A DNA stretch of 64,000 nt from Liolophura sinensis. Its lineage: Eukaryota > Mollusca > Polyplacophora > Chitonida > Chitonidae. Position 1 is the stretch's first letter; every line of letters starts with the position of its first letter. Below are positions 36,001-51,000 of the stretch, one piece after another. Made by a program: the position numbers and the translations under genes. The notes under the pieces were generated by a model. It worked only from the letters and a program-made list of their open reading frames with translations, ran no database searches and was not told the DNA's origin. The stretch covers positions 18,993,976-19,057,975 of the forward strand of contig NC_088298.1 in assembly GCF_032854445.1 (NCBI RefSeq), written 5' to 3'.

Positions 36001-39000
36001 TAGCTAGGTTTAAGATTACACGTGCATTTTGTTTAATAAACTTTGCTTGTGGAAAAGACCATATCATTGTTTTGTTTTTTTTTGTTTTATATTTTGTTTA
36101 CAATTGCCAGTGCTTTATATCTGCATATTACCAAGACTAGTAATATGTGTAAATTACACAAATGCAAATGTTGAAATATGTTATTGGTTTTTTGTCCAAC
36201 TCTCTCTAAAAACATTGGTGATTCTGTTACCTCGTGAGTCAGTTAATCTGTTTGTTGTAATTCAGATATTTGTTGTTTTTTTTTTTTCCTGTCAGATCTG
36301 AGATTAAGATTCCATTTGAACCTCAGCCTGTGCCTCCATTTGAACCTGTGTCATTTACCATCAAACCAAAAGAGTTCAAGTAAGTTGAAATTGTTAGTTA
36401 CATGCTGATCAAGCTACTGTGAGTGTACAATGAGAACATAGGTCTGGAATATACTATTTATCAGTCTATTAGGCGGAGCAATAAAAATATTGATTTATTT
36501 ATGTGATTGGTGTTTTACGCTGCACTCAAGAATATTTCACTGATACGACTGCGGCCAGCATTATTGTGGGAGGAAACCGGGCATAAGCTAGGGGGAAACC
36601 CATGACCATCAGCAGGTTGCTGGCAGACACTTACACTATGCTTGCCCACTTACACAATAGAAGTGGCTCTGACAGATAAGGCAGGCAGGCCTGGTGTTAT
36701 CAGAGCCAAAACAACAGAACCAAAACACAAATTATGCTTTACACGCACCATAATGTGTCCACCATCATTTAAGTCGCTCTTTTTCTTCAGTATGGCCTAA
36801 AACACCAATCAAATAAATAGATAAAAAAAATTGTTTGTACCAAATTATGTATTTGAGCAGGATTCTAAATATCTAAATTGAATCAACTGTATCATTGAAC
36901 CCATTCTTGTGTAATAGAGCAACGTAAAGTGGGGTGCCAATGAGAATAGCCTGGAGGCAAGACATAAACGAAATGTACATCTTGTGGGCACGTCTTAACT
37001 GCCTGTTGTCACATTATGAGTCTCTGTGTGTAGAACTTCAGCTGTCTTTGTACTTTGTAGATCAGACACTTTTCTATACTGTATATTTTTCCCCTATACT
37101 CTGATTCTTCACTGATTCCTTATTCTTCTTTGCACCGATTCCAAGTCAAAAAAATTTGCTGTCTGACTTTTTTTTATACTTCTTTTATGTGTTTATTATT
37201 ATTTTTGGTAAAAAAAAATGGATCCTGGTTGATTTTATGGGTTAGGATTTTCTATACAGTTAGGAAGGTGTATCTTGAATTATTTGTTGATGGCAAGATC
37301 ATAGAGATGCTGATATAGGCATAGCCTTGGGGTTTTGGATAAGCTCACCATTACAGATAGTCTTCTAGACAATCTCTATACTTCAGCGTGTGATTGTTTT
37401 CAGGCCTGTGCCTGCCCCGGCCCCTGCTCCCGCACCTAAGTGGGAGCCAAAGAAGGCGGAGTTCTATGTCCCGCCCCCTCCACCCCCGGAGCCAAGGTGC
37501 GTGGCTTCTACAAGTCATGTGACAAAACCTACATTTATTTTTACTTTTCCTTTAGAGTTGTCTTTTTGCACATATGTGTTGATACCTCTGCGGTTTTGAG
37601 GATAAGCGACTGTCTTTCCTTTCTGATTTTTTTTATACCTGTGTTGTCAATATCTGTTTATGACTGCCCATTATACACTTACGTGTTCAACTATTTCTTT
37701 CGATATTAGCATTAATTAATTTTTTAGATTCGTTTCTTATGGCATGCATATGCACTGATAGGATTCTATTCCTTCGTATGAATTTGGTCATGTCTTTGAC
37801 ATTTTAGCATTATACCATCTGCGGCCACGCCTAAAAAGGCGCCTGTGCCCCCACCACCTAAACCTAAGCCCATGCGGCAGGTCGCCCCCGAACAGCCACC
37901 CCCACAGGTGGCCAAGGCCCCTGTCCCACCTCCTGTCTCACCTAAACCCAAACGTAAGGCAGAAAAACCATGGACGCCCGAAACAAGCTACGTGGCACAA
38001 GTCGTCAAGGAGCAGGACAAAAGGTTCGCTTACGTTTGTGTTGCCATCAGCCCTTCTCATTGTGTTTGACTCCCCTGATGTGTGCCTAATATTAATTTGG
38101 CAAGTTTGAGGCTTTGGCTGACAATGTTCATCTCCCAAATGATGCCCCCTGCTAATGTTTTAAACATAGCTTCCATGATCATTTATATTCATATTCTGAC
38201 TTTACAAATATTGCTTCTGCATTTACCCCATTTTTTGTGACGGCCAGAAAATCTATACCATACCGATGCAAATTTTCCTTCCCGTCTATGAAGGTTTATT
38301 TGACCTGCACTTTCTAACATGCATTTTATGTGTTTTAGCCTCCAGTTTTATGTTCAACTTTTACTTTTTGTGAAGTCCTGTTGGGAATTCATGTTATTTC
38401 TAATTTTTATTTCATTTGATATTGTATATTTTTGGTGTTTTATTCTTGTTTTCCTTTTCAAATGTTATTTTGATTAACTGTCTAGTTTTGATTGCTCACC
38501 TCCTCATCATTTATGCATGCAACAGATATTCCTCTCTCCTAATGGTCTTGCTCTCCAGTTTTTCGTCCTCACTGTTTTCTGTTTGGCACCATTTTCAGCT
38601 GACTGTTTTCAACCTGAATTTTGTATTTCATTATTAAATAATCCATTCAATTCCAGGTACCAGGCTTATTAGTGATTAGCGGAAACAGTACCGAGTTTTG
38701 CTCATTTTTGAATTTCCTTTTTAGATGAAACTAGCTAAGATAACATCAGAATATTTTGAAGTGTTTTATTGCAGTTACATGTACAGGATAAAACGAAGCC
38801 ATCTAAACAGGTTTAATCTGATTCAGCCATTACTCAGATGTTTTTGTACATTACAATCCTGTTTTCAGACCCAAGGAACCCAAACCATCAGAGATTTCAT
38901 CAGGTGTTATTCAGCTTAGAGTTCCCAGGTCTGGTTTATTCCAGTTTAATCTGGTTTTTTGGTGGTGGTGGTGGTGTCTGGCTCTAACTGGTTTTATCAC

Positions 39001-42000
39001 ACAACTATATTCTTCTACAAACACAAGTTTGCACAGCTAACTGGTTAATTCTAGTATTGTTTAGCCTCAGCCAAAAGGTTTAGATGGTCTTGATGTTCAC
39101 TTGCACTTCTTGCTCTAATAAAACCATCTGACAACTCCTGTATACACCTTAAACTTATTAGTAGTTCTTCACAGTAAAAAAAACAAAGATGACATTCATC
39201 TATTGTTGCCTTTTTATGTGAAAAATAGGCTCAGTATATAAGTTATCATCTTTTTACGTTTCACTCTGTGGGACAGAACTGATTTTGATTGGCAAGACTG
39301 AGCTCATGATCTCATCATTGTATGTCAGCCAATCACCATCTGTTCTAAAGTGTTGCATTAGGTAGTACTAACACACTGGTGATGGGAATAAGTGAGATGT
39401 CTGAGTGGGTGGTGGTTGGAGGTTCTGGCACACTAAAGTGTTGCGTTAGGTAGTGCTAACACTGGTGATGGGAATAAGTGTGACGTCTGAGTGGGTGGTG
39501 GTTGGAGGTTCTGGCACACTAAAGTGTTGCGTTAGATAGTGCTAACACTGGTGATGGGAATAAGTGTGACGTCTGAATGGGTGGTGGTTGGAGGTTCTGG
39601 CACACTAAAGTGTTGCGTCAGGTAGTGCTAACACTGGTGATGGGAATAAGTGTGACGTCTGAGTGGGTGGTGGTTGGGGATTCTGGCACACTAAAGTGTT
39701 GCGTTAGGTAGTGCTAACACTGGTGATGGGAATAAGTGTGACGTCTGAGTGGGTGGTGGTTGGAGGTTCTGGCACACTAAAGTGTTGCGTCAGGTAGTGC
39801 TAACACTGGTGATGGGAATAAGTGTGACGTCTGAGTGGGTGGTGGTTGGGGATTCTGGCACACTAAAGTGTTGCGTCAGGTAGTGCTAACACTGGTGATG
39901 GGAATAAGTGTGACGTCTGAGTGGGTGGTGGTTGGAGATTCTAGCATACTAAAATTTTGTGTTTAGTAGTGTTAACGCTGATGATAAGATTTAAGGCATT
40001 CTTTGAGTGTTTTGATGTCTGAGGTATCCTTTTCTGGCATTCTGAATGTTCTGGTTAGTAGTGCTAAGTCTTGTTTTATGGGATTTCAAGTTTTGAAATG
40101 TTCAAAATGTTGTTAATGTTCTTGTCATATTTTATGGTTTTCAGTTCAAACCTTGATGTAAAAAAAGTGAAAGTAGTCGTATCAGTATTGGTAACATTGT
40201 ATTTAATGCTCTAAACATTTGATTCTGGAAGCTCTTTTGTCTCTTGAATTTGTTTAGTCTCTAGTTGGTGTTAAATATGCCTCTCTTGACAGTTTTGACT
40301 CTTTGTACATGTAGTTCTTCGTGGTGAGTAGAGAAACTCTTACATACAGTATGTATGTTAGGACATGAAATAAATCAAAATGCAGTGATATTCAGTAACA
40401 TTCAGGTTGTGTCCAATCATCATTGCTGTCGGCCAGTTAAAGGCCTTACATATACGTGTATCATTTTTATTTACTGTTATTTCCTGTTTTTGCTAAACGC
40501 AGCTTAGAAGATGAGGACAGAGAGCGGGCCCTTCAGGCATACATCCAGCGTGAAGGTGTCGCCCCTGAGCCGGAAGACCTCTTTGACAAACACAACCCAC
40601 GACCTCCAAAGTTCAAGACACAGATCCGTGACTTGCCAGATCTGAATGAGAATGACTCGGCCCACTTCGAGTGCCGTCTGGTCCCGATTGGCGATCCCAC
40701 CATGAAGATCGAGTGGTTCCGAAACGGAGAGCCCATGGTTCATGGTAAGTGTCTGAGAACATTGCGGGTAATGTTCCAAATTCTTGGTTTAAGTCTCATT
40801 TATGAGAAATGGGGCTAATTTCAGTCCTGTTTATGGTGAAAAATCTTTGGCGATTTTTCTCATTTATGGGAAATGGCAAATTTAATTGATTTCCATTCGA
40901 TTCTGTCTCTGCATTGCATGGCTGGCAGCTCAGCGATTTAATCTTCTGTAAAACTGGATAGCAATACTTAACTTTTCAAATCAAAGTATTAATTTAGTGT
41001 CATGTATATGTGAACAGACAAGTTACAAAATAGTGTTATTAGAGGATAACCGAAGTACATTTTACTGTTCCAGCCAGTGTCTGTATGTTGTGGCTGGGTG
41101 AAGTATCATGTCTGATGTCTCAAGAATGACGTTCCAGTGAGGCAGCATTATAAATGTGCCAGTCACTGTACACTTTGATTCCACTTTCAGGCCATCGTTT
41201 CAAGCCAATGTACGACTTTGGCTTTGTTACCATGGATATCCTGTACACATACGCAGAGGATTCTGGTGAATATCTCTGCAGGGCAACCAATCAAGTGGGA
41301 GAAGACATCACGCGAGCTTCCATTCAGTGCAAGGGTGTGTAGGAAAAAGCCTTGTTTGTGTTGTTTGCTATTTCTTGTTAGATTTAAGATGTAAGGCAAA
41401 TGTGAGTAGCGATAAGAAATCACTAGATTTAAAGGAAAAGACCTCTAAACATCAAAGTAGGCATCACAAAATAGATCACTTGAAACTCTGCATAAATATA
41501 CTTTCGTTTATTTTTTATAACTTTTTGTGAAGAGTTAAAGGCATTCAAACATTTGAATTCTATGGTGTGCTTTATGGAGCATGTTATCAGAGGTTAGGAA
41601 CTCTGACGTCACAGGAAGTATTTCCAACTCTAAATCACAACACGGAATGTTAGAATAACTCTTTTTACCCACAAGTAAAAGATTACTGTGAAAAGATTCT
41701 CAAACATTCCTTTCTTCTGGTGATCATCAGGAAAAAAGGTGAAGGGACGTCAGAGTTTCTGGATACCGTCAGCATGGCTCATAAAGCCCACCTTACTATT
41801 CACATATTTGAATATCAATCTTAAACAATAAACGAAAGTATTTTTAGTCATAATTTTCAGTTTTCTGTGTAATGTGTGAAGTTAGCTTTCCTTTACTTTA
41901 AGAAAGATAGGAACTAGGTCATGTATGTGAATGTGAGGAAATTAGGCGCAATTTCGTCTGTTTCTGTTGGCTTCTGCATGTTTGTCTTCACTCGGCAGGA

Positions 42001-45000
42001 ATATTACTTAGCCAAGAAATAATTGAGTGAAAGTCTAGAAAAATGATTTTGCTCTCAGTTGCCAAAGTTGTTGGTGTTAATATCTGTTTCATGCTTTACA
42101 ACATTGGAATTATCCATATCAAGTAATTGTTAAAATTAGCAGTAATCAGAAGGTATCGTCTCATCTGGAGATTAAATTGTTGTTTACAGGTAAGATTGGA
42201 GTCATCACAGAGACCCAGTTACCAGACGGAATAGAACATGTTCAGAAACTTCAACAGCTTGAGGCATACAAGAGGTACTCATCTCATCTTCATTTCTAAG
42301 TGTAAAAACTCATGAAACCTTACAGACAGTAGGTTTATAATTATGATAAATAAGAATGAAAAAGAGAACCATGGAACTTTTTCCACTAAAGCCATTATTT
42401 ATTTATTGACAGATAAATTGTAGAATTAAAGTAAACATAAGTAGAAAAACCAGGGATAACTGTTACTTTGACAGGGCATTTTTGAACACTTGTTTTAATA
42501 TCCAGATTTAAAATTGTGAACACAAAAACTAGTCATAGGCATTGATTATTTTGTTACAAAATTCACCTATACACTGAACAAAGAATTCCTGGCCTAAATT
42601 CAAAATTTCCACTTCAGTCTTTTGTGGTATTAACCATTGATTTTCTTGGGAAACACATTCTTTTTTTGTGACTTCACCTGAAGCTTAGCTTGTAAAAATG
42701 AACTTTCAGCAGCACATAGAGACCATGAAATGATTCTTTTGATATCAGTTAATAAAAAAATTAATCAAACTTCTCAGAAAATCTCTTCAGTGGTAGTTTA
42801 AGGTGGATGAATGAAAAAAAAAAATCAAGCAAAATGCTTAAAGAGAAATACGGCAAGTAGAGATTCAGAAATGATAATTTCGGAACGATAATAAAAAAAG
42901 TCATTCACTCACTCACTCACTTGCTGTCACTCGGATTTTTCCAGCCAAATCACCATGGAGCAGCGTGTGATTGAAGAGCCTCAGATCCAGTGCCCGCCCA
43001 CTATTGACCTTCAGCTAGAACCGGTCGAGACCGGCGAGGGAGAACCCGCCAAGTTCATGGTCAAGGTCGGAGGTCATCCCCGTCCTCGAGTGACCTGGTG
43101 GGTCAATGGCAGTCTCATCGTCACGGTGAGTTGAAGTCATTCATCCAGAATGTGAAGTCAAAGTTTTGTTATGGGTCAGTAGTTTCAAGCAGAATTGTAC
43201 TTTCTCTGTTGTGAGAAACGTCTAAACTTTCTTTCCTTTTCAGAAATTCATCACATCTTCCTAATCGTCTTCACCACACTCATGCCGTCACTGTGTGTCC
43301 CATGTAGTCGTAGTGCTCATTGTAAATACAAGTGTAACATTTTAAGTATTTGATTTCCTTGGATCCTAGTAGATAAAGGATCTGAATTCAGAAAAGGTTA
43401 TTTTTTAGAAAGATTTATTCTTTACCACATTTTCACAAAAAATAAAAGAATTTTTTTTTTTGCTGAAATTTAAATATATTTCAAGTTAATTGTTACAAGA
43501 TGGGTAGAAGATCCCCAGATGCAAATAAATTCCATTGAGATGTATGTATAAACCTGATTGGAGTGCTTGTTTTTATTGCAGGGGTCAAGATTCAAGCTGT
43601 CTTATGATGGCATGATCCACTACCTGGAGATCCCTAGATGCCGAGAATATGACCAAGGTCAAATCAGGGTCGTTGCTAGGAATCCATTCGGTGAGGCGGA
43701 GCACAGCACATCGCTTACCGTATTACCGAGGGAAGACTGGCGTGCCCGATTGAAGCAAGCCCCTAAAGGAGAGCTTGTCATCGAACTCGAGAGACGAAAG
43801 AAACTGGAGCTTCGGTCCGTTGAACTTGACACGGCTCTTCATAAACCTAAACCCACATACCTCGAACTGAAACACCTGGAGAAAGGTAAATTAGGCTCAG
43901 TTTGTTATCTTGTCCCAGTGTAAGAAGACAGAAGCTGTCTCACACTCTGTTTTCAAAGATACATGAAACAAATTTACATTTCATGTCTTTGCTCAAACTT
44001 AAGTTTGAAATTGGACAGTGATGAACCAATCAGCAGCCATCGACCAGTACATTAGTCGATTTGGAATTTGCAAAAGTACATTTTTAAGGTAAAAAGAGAA
44101 CTTGTTTTGTTGAATAGAAACGAACGTCCTGTCCAGATATGTAGAATTTCCAACTTACCAGTCAGAGTTACATGGGTTCAATCCCAGGCTCTGGCATGCC
44201 AAAGATGTGAAGTCTGGGGATTTCCGTGGTTACTGGTAAGGGAGAGACGATAGTGATTAATTTGGTGGGTGTGATATCCATGATGTATCCATTGACTGAG
44301 TGGCTGCAGTGTCAGTGTTTAGTATCAGTGTTTTCGAGACTGGCCCAGTTACAAAGACATGCTCTTGTAACCAGGTTTCTAAATCAAACTTTAACCATAA
44401 GGCAAAAAAAGTGATAATTATGTAAATTACTCCTGGCAGGATACAAGTGTAATTATCCTGTTCTCTTTTGGCTCAGGACCTGTGGTCCACGATGAAGAAC
44501 GGGAACACGTGGAGAGAGTCTACCACACGGTTCACACCCATCTCAAGCACCCACTACCGGCCTTTGAGCTGCGGGTCACACCCACCACTAGATCAGAGAC
44601 AACCACAACCATTGAGCATGCTCAGCGTGTGGATATCACGTCTGATGAGCGTTATCGTATCGGTGAGATGCCACAGCCTGAGAGGCGTGAACCTCCAGTC
44701 TTCACCAAACCACTCAGACCAATGAGAGTTGTGGAAGGCAAACCTGTGACGTAAGTTTTTTTTTTAAAGGGTGCTGTCCTTGGACAATTTTACACAGAAA
44801 GCTTTAATGTTTCGTAATGGTGGTTTTGGACATAATTACAAGGATATATTAAAGAAGAAATTTTAATGACAAAATTTAGTCATTGTGGCATCTGGTATTT
44901 CTTAAGAATGAAGTTTAAAAGACGTTATGAATTTTGGTAAAATTTCTGAGTGAATTGTATGTGTTTCCCTCTTTCCCTTTATTGCTATTTTTTGCTAAAA

Positions 45001-48000
45001 CATTGTTCTCCATAAAAAAAATGTTTTCTTACTTTTCACGGAATTAAACCTTATTCTGCTATAATCTGTAGACCATTATTTCATTATAAATTCTTGCATA
45101 GTAACAGTATTAAAAGGGTATATCTTTGTTTTTCTTACAAAAGTGCAAGTAGTTGATTTTAAAAATATGACAACAGACTGATGTCTTAAGAATTGTCCTT
45201 TGTTATTCTAAACGTATGTATGTTTTTCATCTAGACTGCTTTTGTGTTTACCTCTCCTAGGTTAAAGGTAGAATTCTCAGGGTACCCATCACCTATCATT
45301 ACGTGGTACCGTGATAGTTTTGAGATTCAGCCCAGCCCAGACTTCCAGGTAAGCCAGAATTCCAGGTGGGCTTACCACAACAGTTAGACGCATTCCAACT
45401 TGCCGATCCATGAATCCATCAACATCCATGAATCTAGATCCATTCATTATTGTTGGCACAAAATTGTCTTATTGGACATAACACAAGGAGAAATTAGTGA
45501 TAAATAATAGATCATGTATTTATATGCAATCTGCCAAAGATTCTTGGCTCAGTTAGTAGATTTGCTGGATTTTGGATGTAGAGATGCGAGTTCAAATCCC
45601 AGTGTGACCCAGAATGGAAATCCTTCAACCACTGCAATTTTATACATGTGCATCCTCAATATTTTGAACCTTCTCTAAGGTTGGCTTCAGACGATTTTAT
45701 TAAATTCAACCCATTTTTAATCGAAAAGAATAATTTTTTGAACTACTGATATCATTGAAGTAGAAAATTTACAAAATGTTACAATTGTTTTTCTCTTGCA
45801 GATAACAACCACCCAGACAACAAGCACCATGCACATCCCTGAAGTCTTCCCAGAAGACACTGGGATGGTGACCGTGAAGGCGTACAACAAGAATGGCCAG
45901 ACTCAGTGCAAGGCCAAGCTCACTGTTGTTGGTAAGATTGTCGGAATGGAGATATAACTCACAGGTGGAGGTTAGAAGGATACAAACTCGATGTTGATTG
46001 GCTGACAGTGCAGATCAGATTTCCTGAGTTAAAGTCTGCAGCTTTGGTCATGCTTGAATAAACATACATCACTAAACTTGCCTGTCTCTCATAGCAGCCA
46101 ATCAGAGACAATATTGTATCCTTTCAAAGTGGTAGAAATTAAAATTATGTTCTTACCAGCTAAATCAACAAAGTTTTAATTACCATCTATAGATATTCAA
46201 ATAAGATAGGCAACAACCAAGAATTTCACGTTATCGTACATGTCAAACATGTATGATAATCGCACATATAGGAAAATGATTATCGCACGTATAGAAAAAA
46301 TGGTATGGTAATGGCGACGTACCAAAAAATTGCACGACAAAAATACGATAAAAAAATGTTGCATGCCCGATTGTGAAGCTGGGCCCAGATGTGCGGACAT
46401 TAGCAAGATAGTTTAGTGACAGCCGTAAGTGAGGCGGTTTGTCAGGTACTTACTGAAGGGCAATTGGTTTAATCTCCTGCCCACTTGGTTTCCTCCAACT
46501 AAAACATGTAAAAACCTGACTACCATCAATCTGAGTGAAAATTTTTCAATACGGCGTTTACCAGCAATCCAATAAGAAAATAAATTAATGATTAATGTTT
46601 TAGAATTTATTGATATCAAACCACCATCAGTTTGAAGCAAAATAAAGATACAAACGCTTCTCTGTCTCAACTTGAAATTTACTACAATTTCTTTCTTTAT
46701 TACAGTTTCTTGCTTTATTACATTTGCAGAAGAAGACATAACTGAGCGAGACACACCGCCTGAGTTCCGTCGTCTCACGCGTGACACCAAGGTTGTACTG
46801 GGAGAACCTGCCACGTTTGACTGCCAGGTATCTGGTAAACCAAAGCCTGAGGTCTACTGGACCAAGGTAAGAGTTATCCCCCCTTAAAGTCAAATACTTT
46901 AAGTCACATTGTTGAAATATCTTGTTATTTCAACTTTCACTATCAGTTACTGTTTCAAGCTTCATGAATTTTTTTTAAACATACTAAAGTGTAGATTTAA
47001 TGCACTTGAGAAAGGTATAAATGTACAGATAAAACTTAAGAATGTTAACCTTGCCAGTGTATTGATTACTTTAGAAATATTACTATAAAAAGCATGATGA
47101 CTGTTAAAAGCTACATGTACTAGTTAATTGGGAATGAATAATTTTGAATAATGCAAAAAATTAAAATATAAAATACATATACACTTATATGTACTTTTAC
47201 ATTGTTAGTAACTTGGTTTTCATGCATTTTAATGAAGGAGATTGGAGAGCAAATCTTTGCCCGAGGTATGCAGTAGTAAAATAACAGATGGGATGCGTGT
47301 TGTGAATGAATGAAAGAAAACATTTGACATTTTAGGATGGTAAACGGATAACTGAGAGCAGCCGCTGGAAGTTCATTGAGGAGAACGATCGCTACACTCT
47401 CCTGATCTATGAAGTTCAGCGTGAAGATGTCGGCCAGTATGCCTGTGTCTCTATTAACACTGTTGGCAAGACGACATGCACGGCAAGACTCTTTGTGGAA
47501 AGTAAGATCATGTGACTTCCTTGTTACCATGGCATTAAATTGTTGTTAAAAAAAAAAATTAGATGTATTGAGTTTGTAAAGAGGATATTATAGGATGAAG
47601 AGTCTGTGAAGAAAAAGAAAGTTTTTAGCTAATGAGTATGTGGAATTTTTTTTTTTAATCTGAACGTCAACAATGTTGTTTTTCATCCTTCATGTTATCC
47701 TCTAAACTGTTATACAGTTACAAGGTTTCAGCTGAAAAATAGAATTAATTTCAGACCTCGCAGAAACCTTGTGTATGATTAATGTACAGCTTATCCTGTC
47801 CAGTTCAACGTTTAACCTTTTCCTCTGACAGTTCCCCAGCAGCCCCCGGAGGAGACACGAGCAGCACCACAGATCGACGCTGTCATTGAGAAGCCTGTTG
47901 TCGTTGAACAGCCCCAGAGTCGGGATGTGGAGGAAGGGGAACTAGTCAGATTTACATGTCGCATCATGGGATCACCACGTAAGCCTTTTACATCGAGTTG

Positions 48001-51000
48001 GTTCGTCTAAATATAAGCGTTATGTCCAACATTCGTATACCATTCGTAGTCCGTAAAGGGCGTTCCAAGTCGATAATCGCAAGATCCATTTCCAAAATAA
48101 CGTTTAACACTAGCTCCCAAAGACAAAGGTATAAAGGAAATTATACAAATAGGAAATAAAGCCAGTAACACACAAGAGAGAAGCGGTCATCAGTTTTCAA
48201 TGATGCCAGACAGACAGTGGATATTCCAGGCATGAATTCCATATCAAAGTTCAAATTCATAGTCCATGAATGAGTCCCAGGTCAAATAACACTTTCTATG
48301 CAACCTTATTACAGGTCTTATTATGGTATCCATCCATGTTGGTCAATGAACTCTTTGGCATTGCCAGTATATCTAAAGAACCGCTTCACGTACAGTTGTA
48401 AAATTTGTTCGTTTCTTGTCTCTTCCACCAGGCCAGAACCCTGTTGAAAACAAGTAAAGTAGCCTTATTATTTACAGTTTAATTCCCCTTTTTGTGACGT
48501 ATTGCTTTATCATGTCAAAGCTGTATTTGAACAACTGCTTTACTTAAGGATTTGAAATTGGATTGTCATGCTTATTTGGGTCATCATCACTAAGATCAGG
48601 CAGTACAAAGAATGTGTGACTGATGAATTGATTACAAAAGCTGTTTTTCTTTCTGGTACAGCCCCACAGGTGCTTTGGTATGTCAATAACCAAGTTGTGA
48701 AACCGTCCAAGTATTTCCGTATGGAATCAACCCTGGACGGATACCATACTCTGACGATCCAGGAAGCCTTCCCAGAAGACACTGGGCTTTACCGCTGCAC
48801 CGCACGGAACCAGGCCGGAGAGGTCTCCTGTCAGGCCTACCTCAAAGTCCACGGTAAGTGTTTAAATTTAAGATTTTCTGGAAAGGTTTAGAAATTAAGT
48901 AGCATGTCCATGGAAAGTTTATCAGATTGGTACTGGTGAGACAGCTGTCTATTTCATCACTGTTTCAGCAGATAAATTTCTGCAACACATTGTTCATTTA
49001 AAAAGAAGGAATTTGATTTGGCTGTTTTCTTCAAACCTACCTCTTAAATAATTAGAATTTATGATTATTGCTGTGAAATATGTTTTTTGGATCACTGGAA
49101 AAATTCAACCGCAAAATTAATACTTCGAAGAGCTCCAAAGACTAGTCAAAATTAGCTAGGGCAGCTATGTTAGCTAGGCTTGCCTAATGAATGTTAAATC
49201 TTTCCTTTGCTGCTTTGTGTAAAATGTCAGTTCCATTGTGTCTTAATTTTACTTGTACAACCTCCCCAGGCAAATGTCCTGATCGTTTTCCCAAAATATA
49301 TCTAGCTCTTGGCAGTTGAGGTTGTGTAATTGCATCAGTCTGTCATTGCCTCTGTAGCAGTTTTATGCTTGGAAGTTCGTCATATGTCTCTCAGTGTATG
49401 TGAATTTTATTTATCCCTGCTTGATTTTTTTCCAGCTGTTGTATAGGTAATGACTGTAAGACCAATCAGATAAATAGATAAATAACTGTTTTGACTGGCT
49501 TATGCATACAGGCACTGAGAGCGAATCAGAACCTGCCCAGGCAGAGGTTCCTGCCCAGCCGCCATCTTTTGTCAAGCCAATCTCCAACACGCTAGTTGTA
49601 GAGGGCAGCCCGGCACGCTTCGAGGCTGTTTTCACTGGTATGCCAGCCCCAGAAATAACATGGCTGAAAAATGGAGAGATCATCACAGACTCCAGAGACT
49701 TCAAGGTAAGATTTCATGTTTAGTTGACATCAATCTCAACAGGCCAATTGGCCAAATTACACAACACAGTGAAAACATGTGTTGGGATCAAAGCAACAGG
49801 TAAAACAAGACAAAGGAAGAAGATTAAAATAAAGATTTATGTTATGATCATTGTTCAGGGGGATCATTGATCATTGTTCAGGGGATCATTGATCATTGTT
49901 CAGGGGATCATTGATCATTGTTCAGGGGATCATTGATCATTGTTCCCGGCTCAATGACCGGGGAACCTCCCACCAATACGACCGCTTTGAGTTCAAGACT
50001 ATCTTAATCCTCTCCTCCCGTATGTGGGACGATCTTTCAGCAACCTGTGGATGGTTATGTGTTCCCCCTGGGCTCTGCCCAATTTTCTTCTACCATAATG
50101 CTGGAAACTGTAGTACAAGTGTTCTTGAGTACAACATAAAACCCCAATCAGACAAATAAATAAATAATAAAAAAAAAAAAAGGAATGGTTATTTTATCTC
50201 AGCAGCATTTTCTGACACCCGTTTATGAACTTGTACGGATGGATAATAGGACTTTATTAAAGTTTTTGTGGCTGAATTTATTCAAATTGACCTTATTTAT
50301 TATTTGAGCACTGTGAAATGACCAGAATCTTCTTGACTTGTTCCCCTTGATTGCATATCCTGATTTGACCAAAAATGGTTACTTGTCTTTCATAGTTTTA
50401 AGTTCTTCACATTAACCTACATATACATAATCAAGTCAGGTTGGAACTGACAGATGTGGAAAGATTTGTTAGTATCCTGTGGATGGCTGTGGGTTTCACC
50501 TAGGCTCTGTCCGGTTTCCTCCCACCATAATGCTGGCCTCCATCATACAAGTGAAATATTCTGGAGAACAGCGTAAAGCACCAGTCAGATAAGTAAATAA
50601 ATGATGGATGTCATTCATTATCTGTTTGTTGGAGAAAGTAGTCTGTGTTCAGTGACACAGGTTCAAATCCAGCTCTTGTTATCTTGTCCAGGAAGCAGAT
50701 GAATATATTAAGTTACCGCATAAAACTTTATGTTATATTATGTTCTGACTTTTCTTCACAGATTGACAGACTAGGAAGCACGACAACATTATCTGTACGA
50801 GAAGCCTTCCCAGAAGACAGCGGTTTAATCACATGTAGCGCCCGAAACCCGCTAGGAACTGTCGAGTGTTCCGCAGAATTCTACGTTCAAGGTAGGGGCT
50901 TTTTTCTTTGGCATTTTAATTGGATGCTGTTATCCTCATTTTTTGCATTTTGTTTTGAATTTTCGGCTGTCGTCATAGTTATATGTTGGATTATGATCAT

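Larger units (their letters stand above)
31509..40502 (+). other. Introns of PEVK-like segment 2
   Basis: Introns 31509-32185, 32291-33360, 33781-34539, 34618-35050, 35156-36295, 36380-37403, 37497-37807 and 38024-40502. They hold the listed SINEs and the 86-bp satellite, plus two copies of a roughly 60-bp block near 31666-31730 and 31800-31862 sharing GGCATGTACYGGTTGGCCTG. Long T-rich tracts occur at 35210-35370 and 36060-36290. No other genes seen. Confidence 0.65.

Noticed and set aside
46413-46893. - strand frames of 133 and 88 codons
   Set aside because: They run through a diverged SINE and the antisense of the Ig 20 exon.
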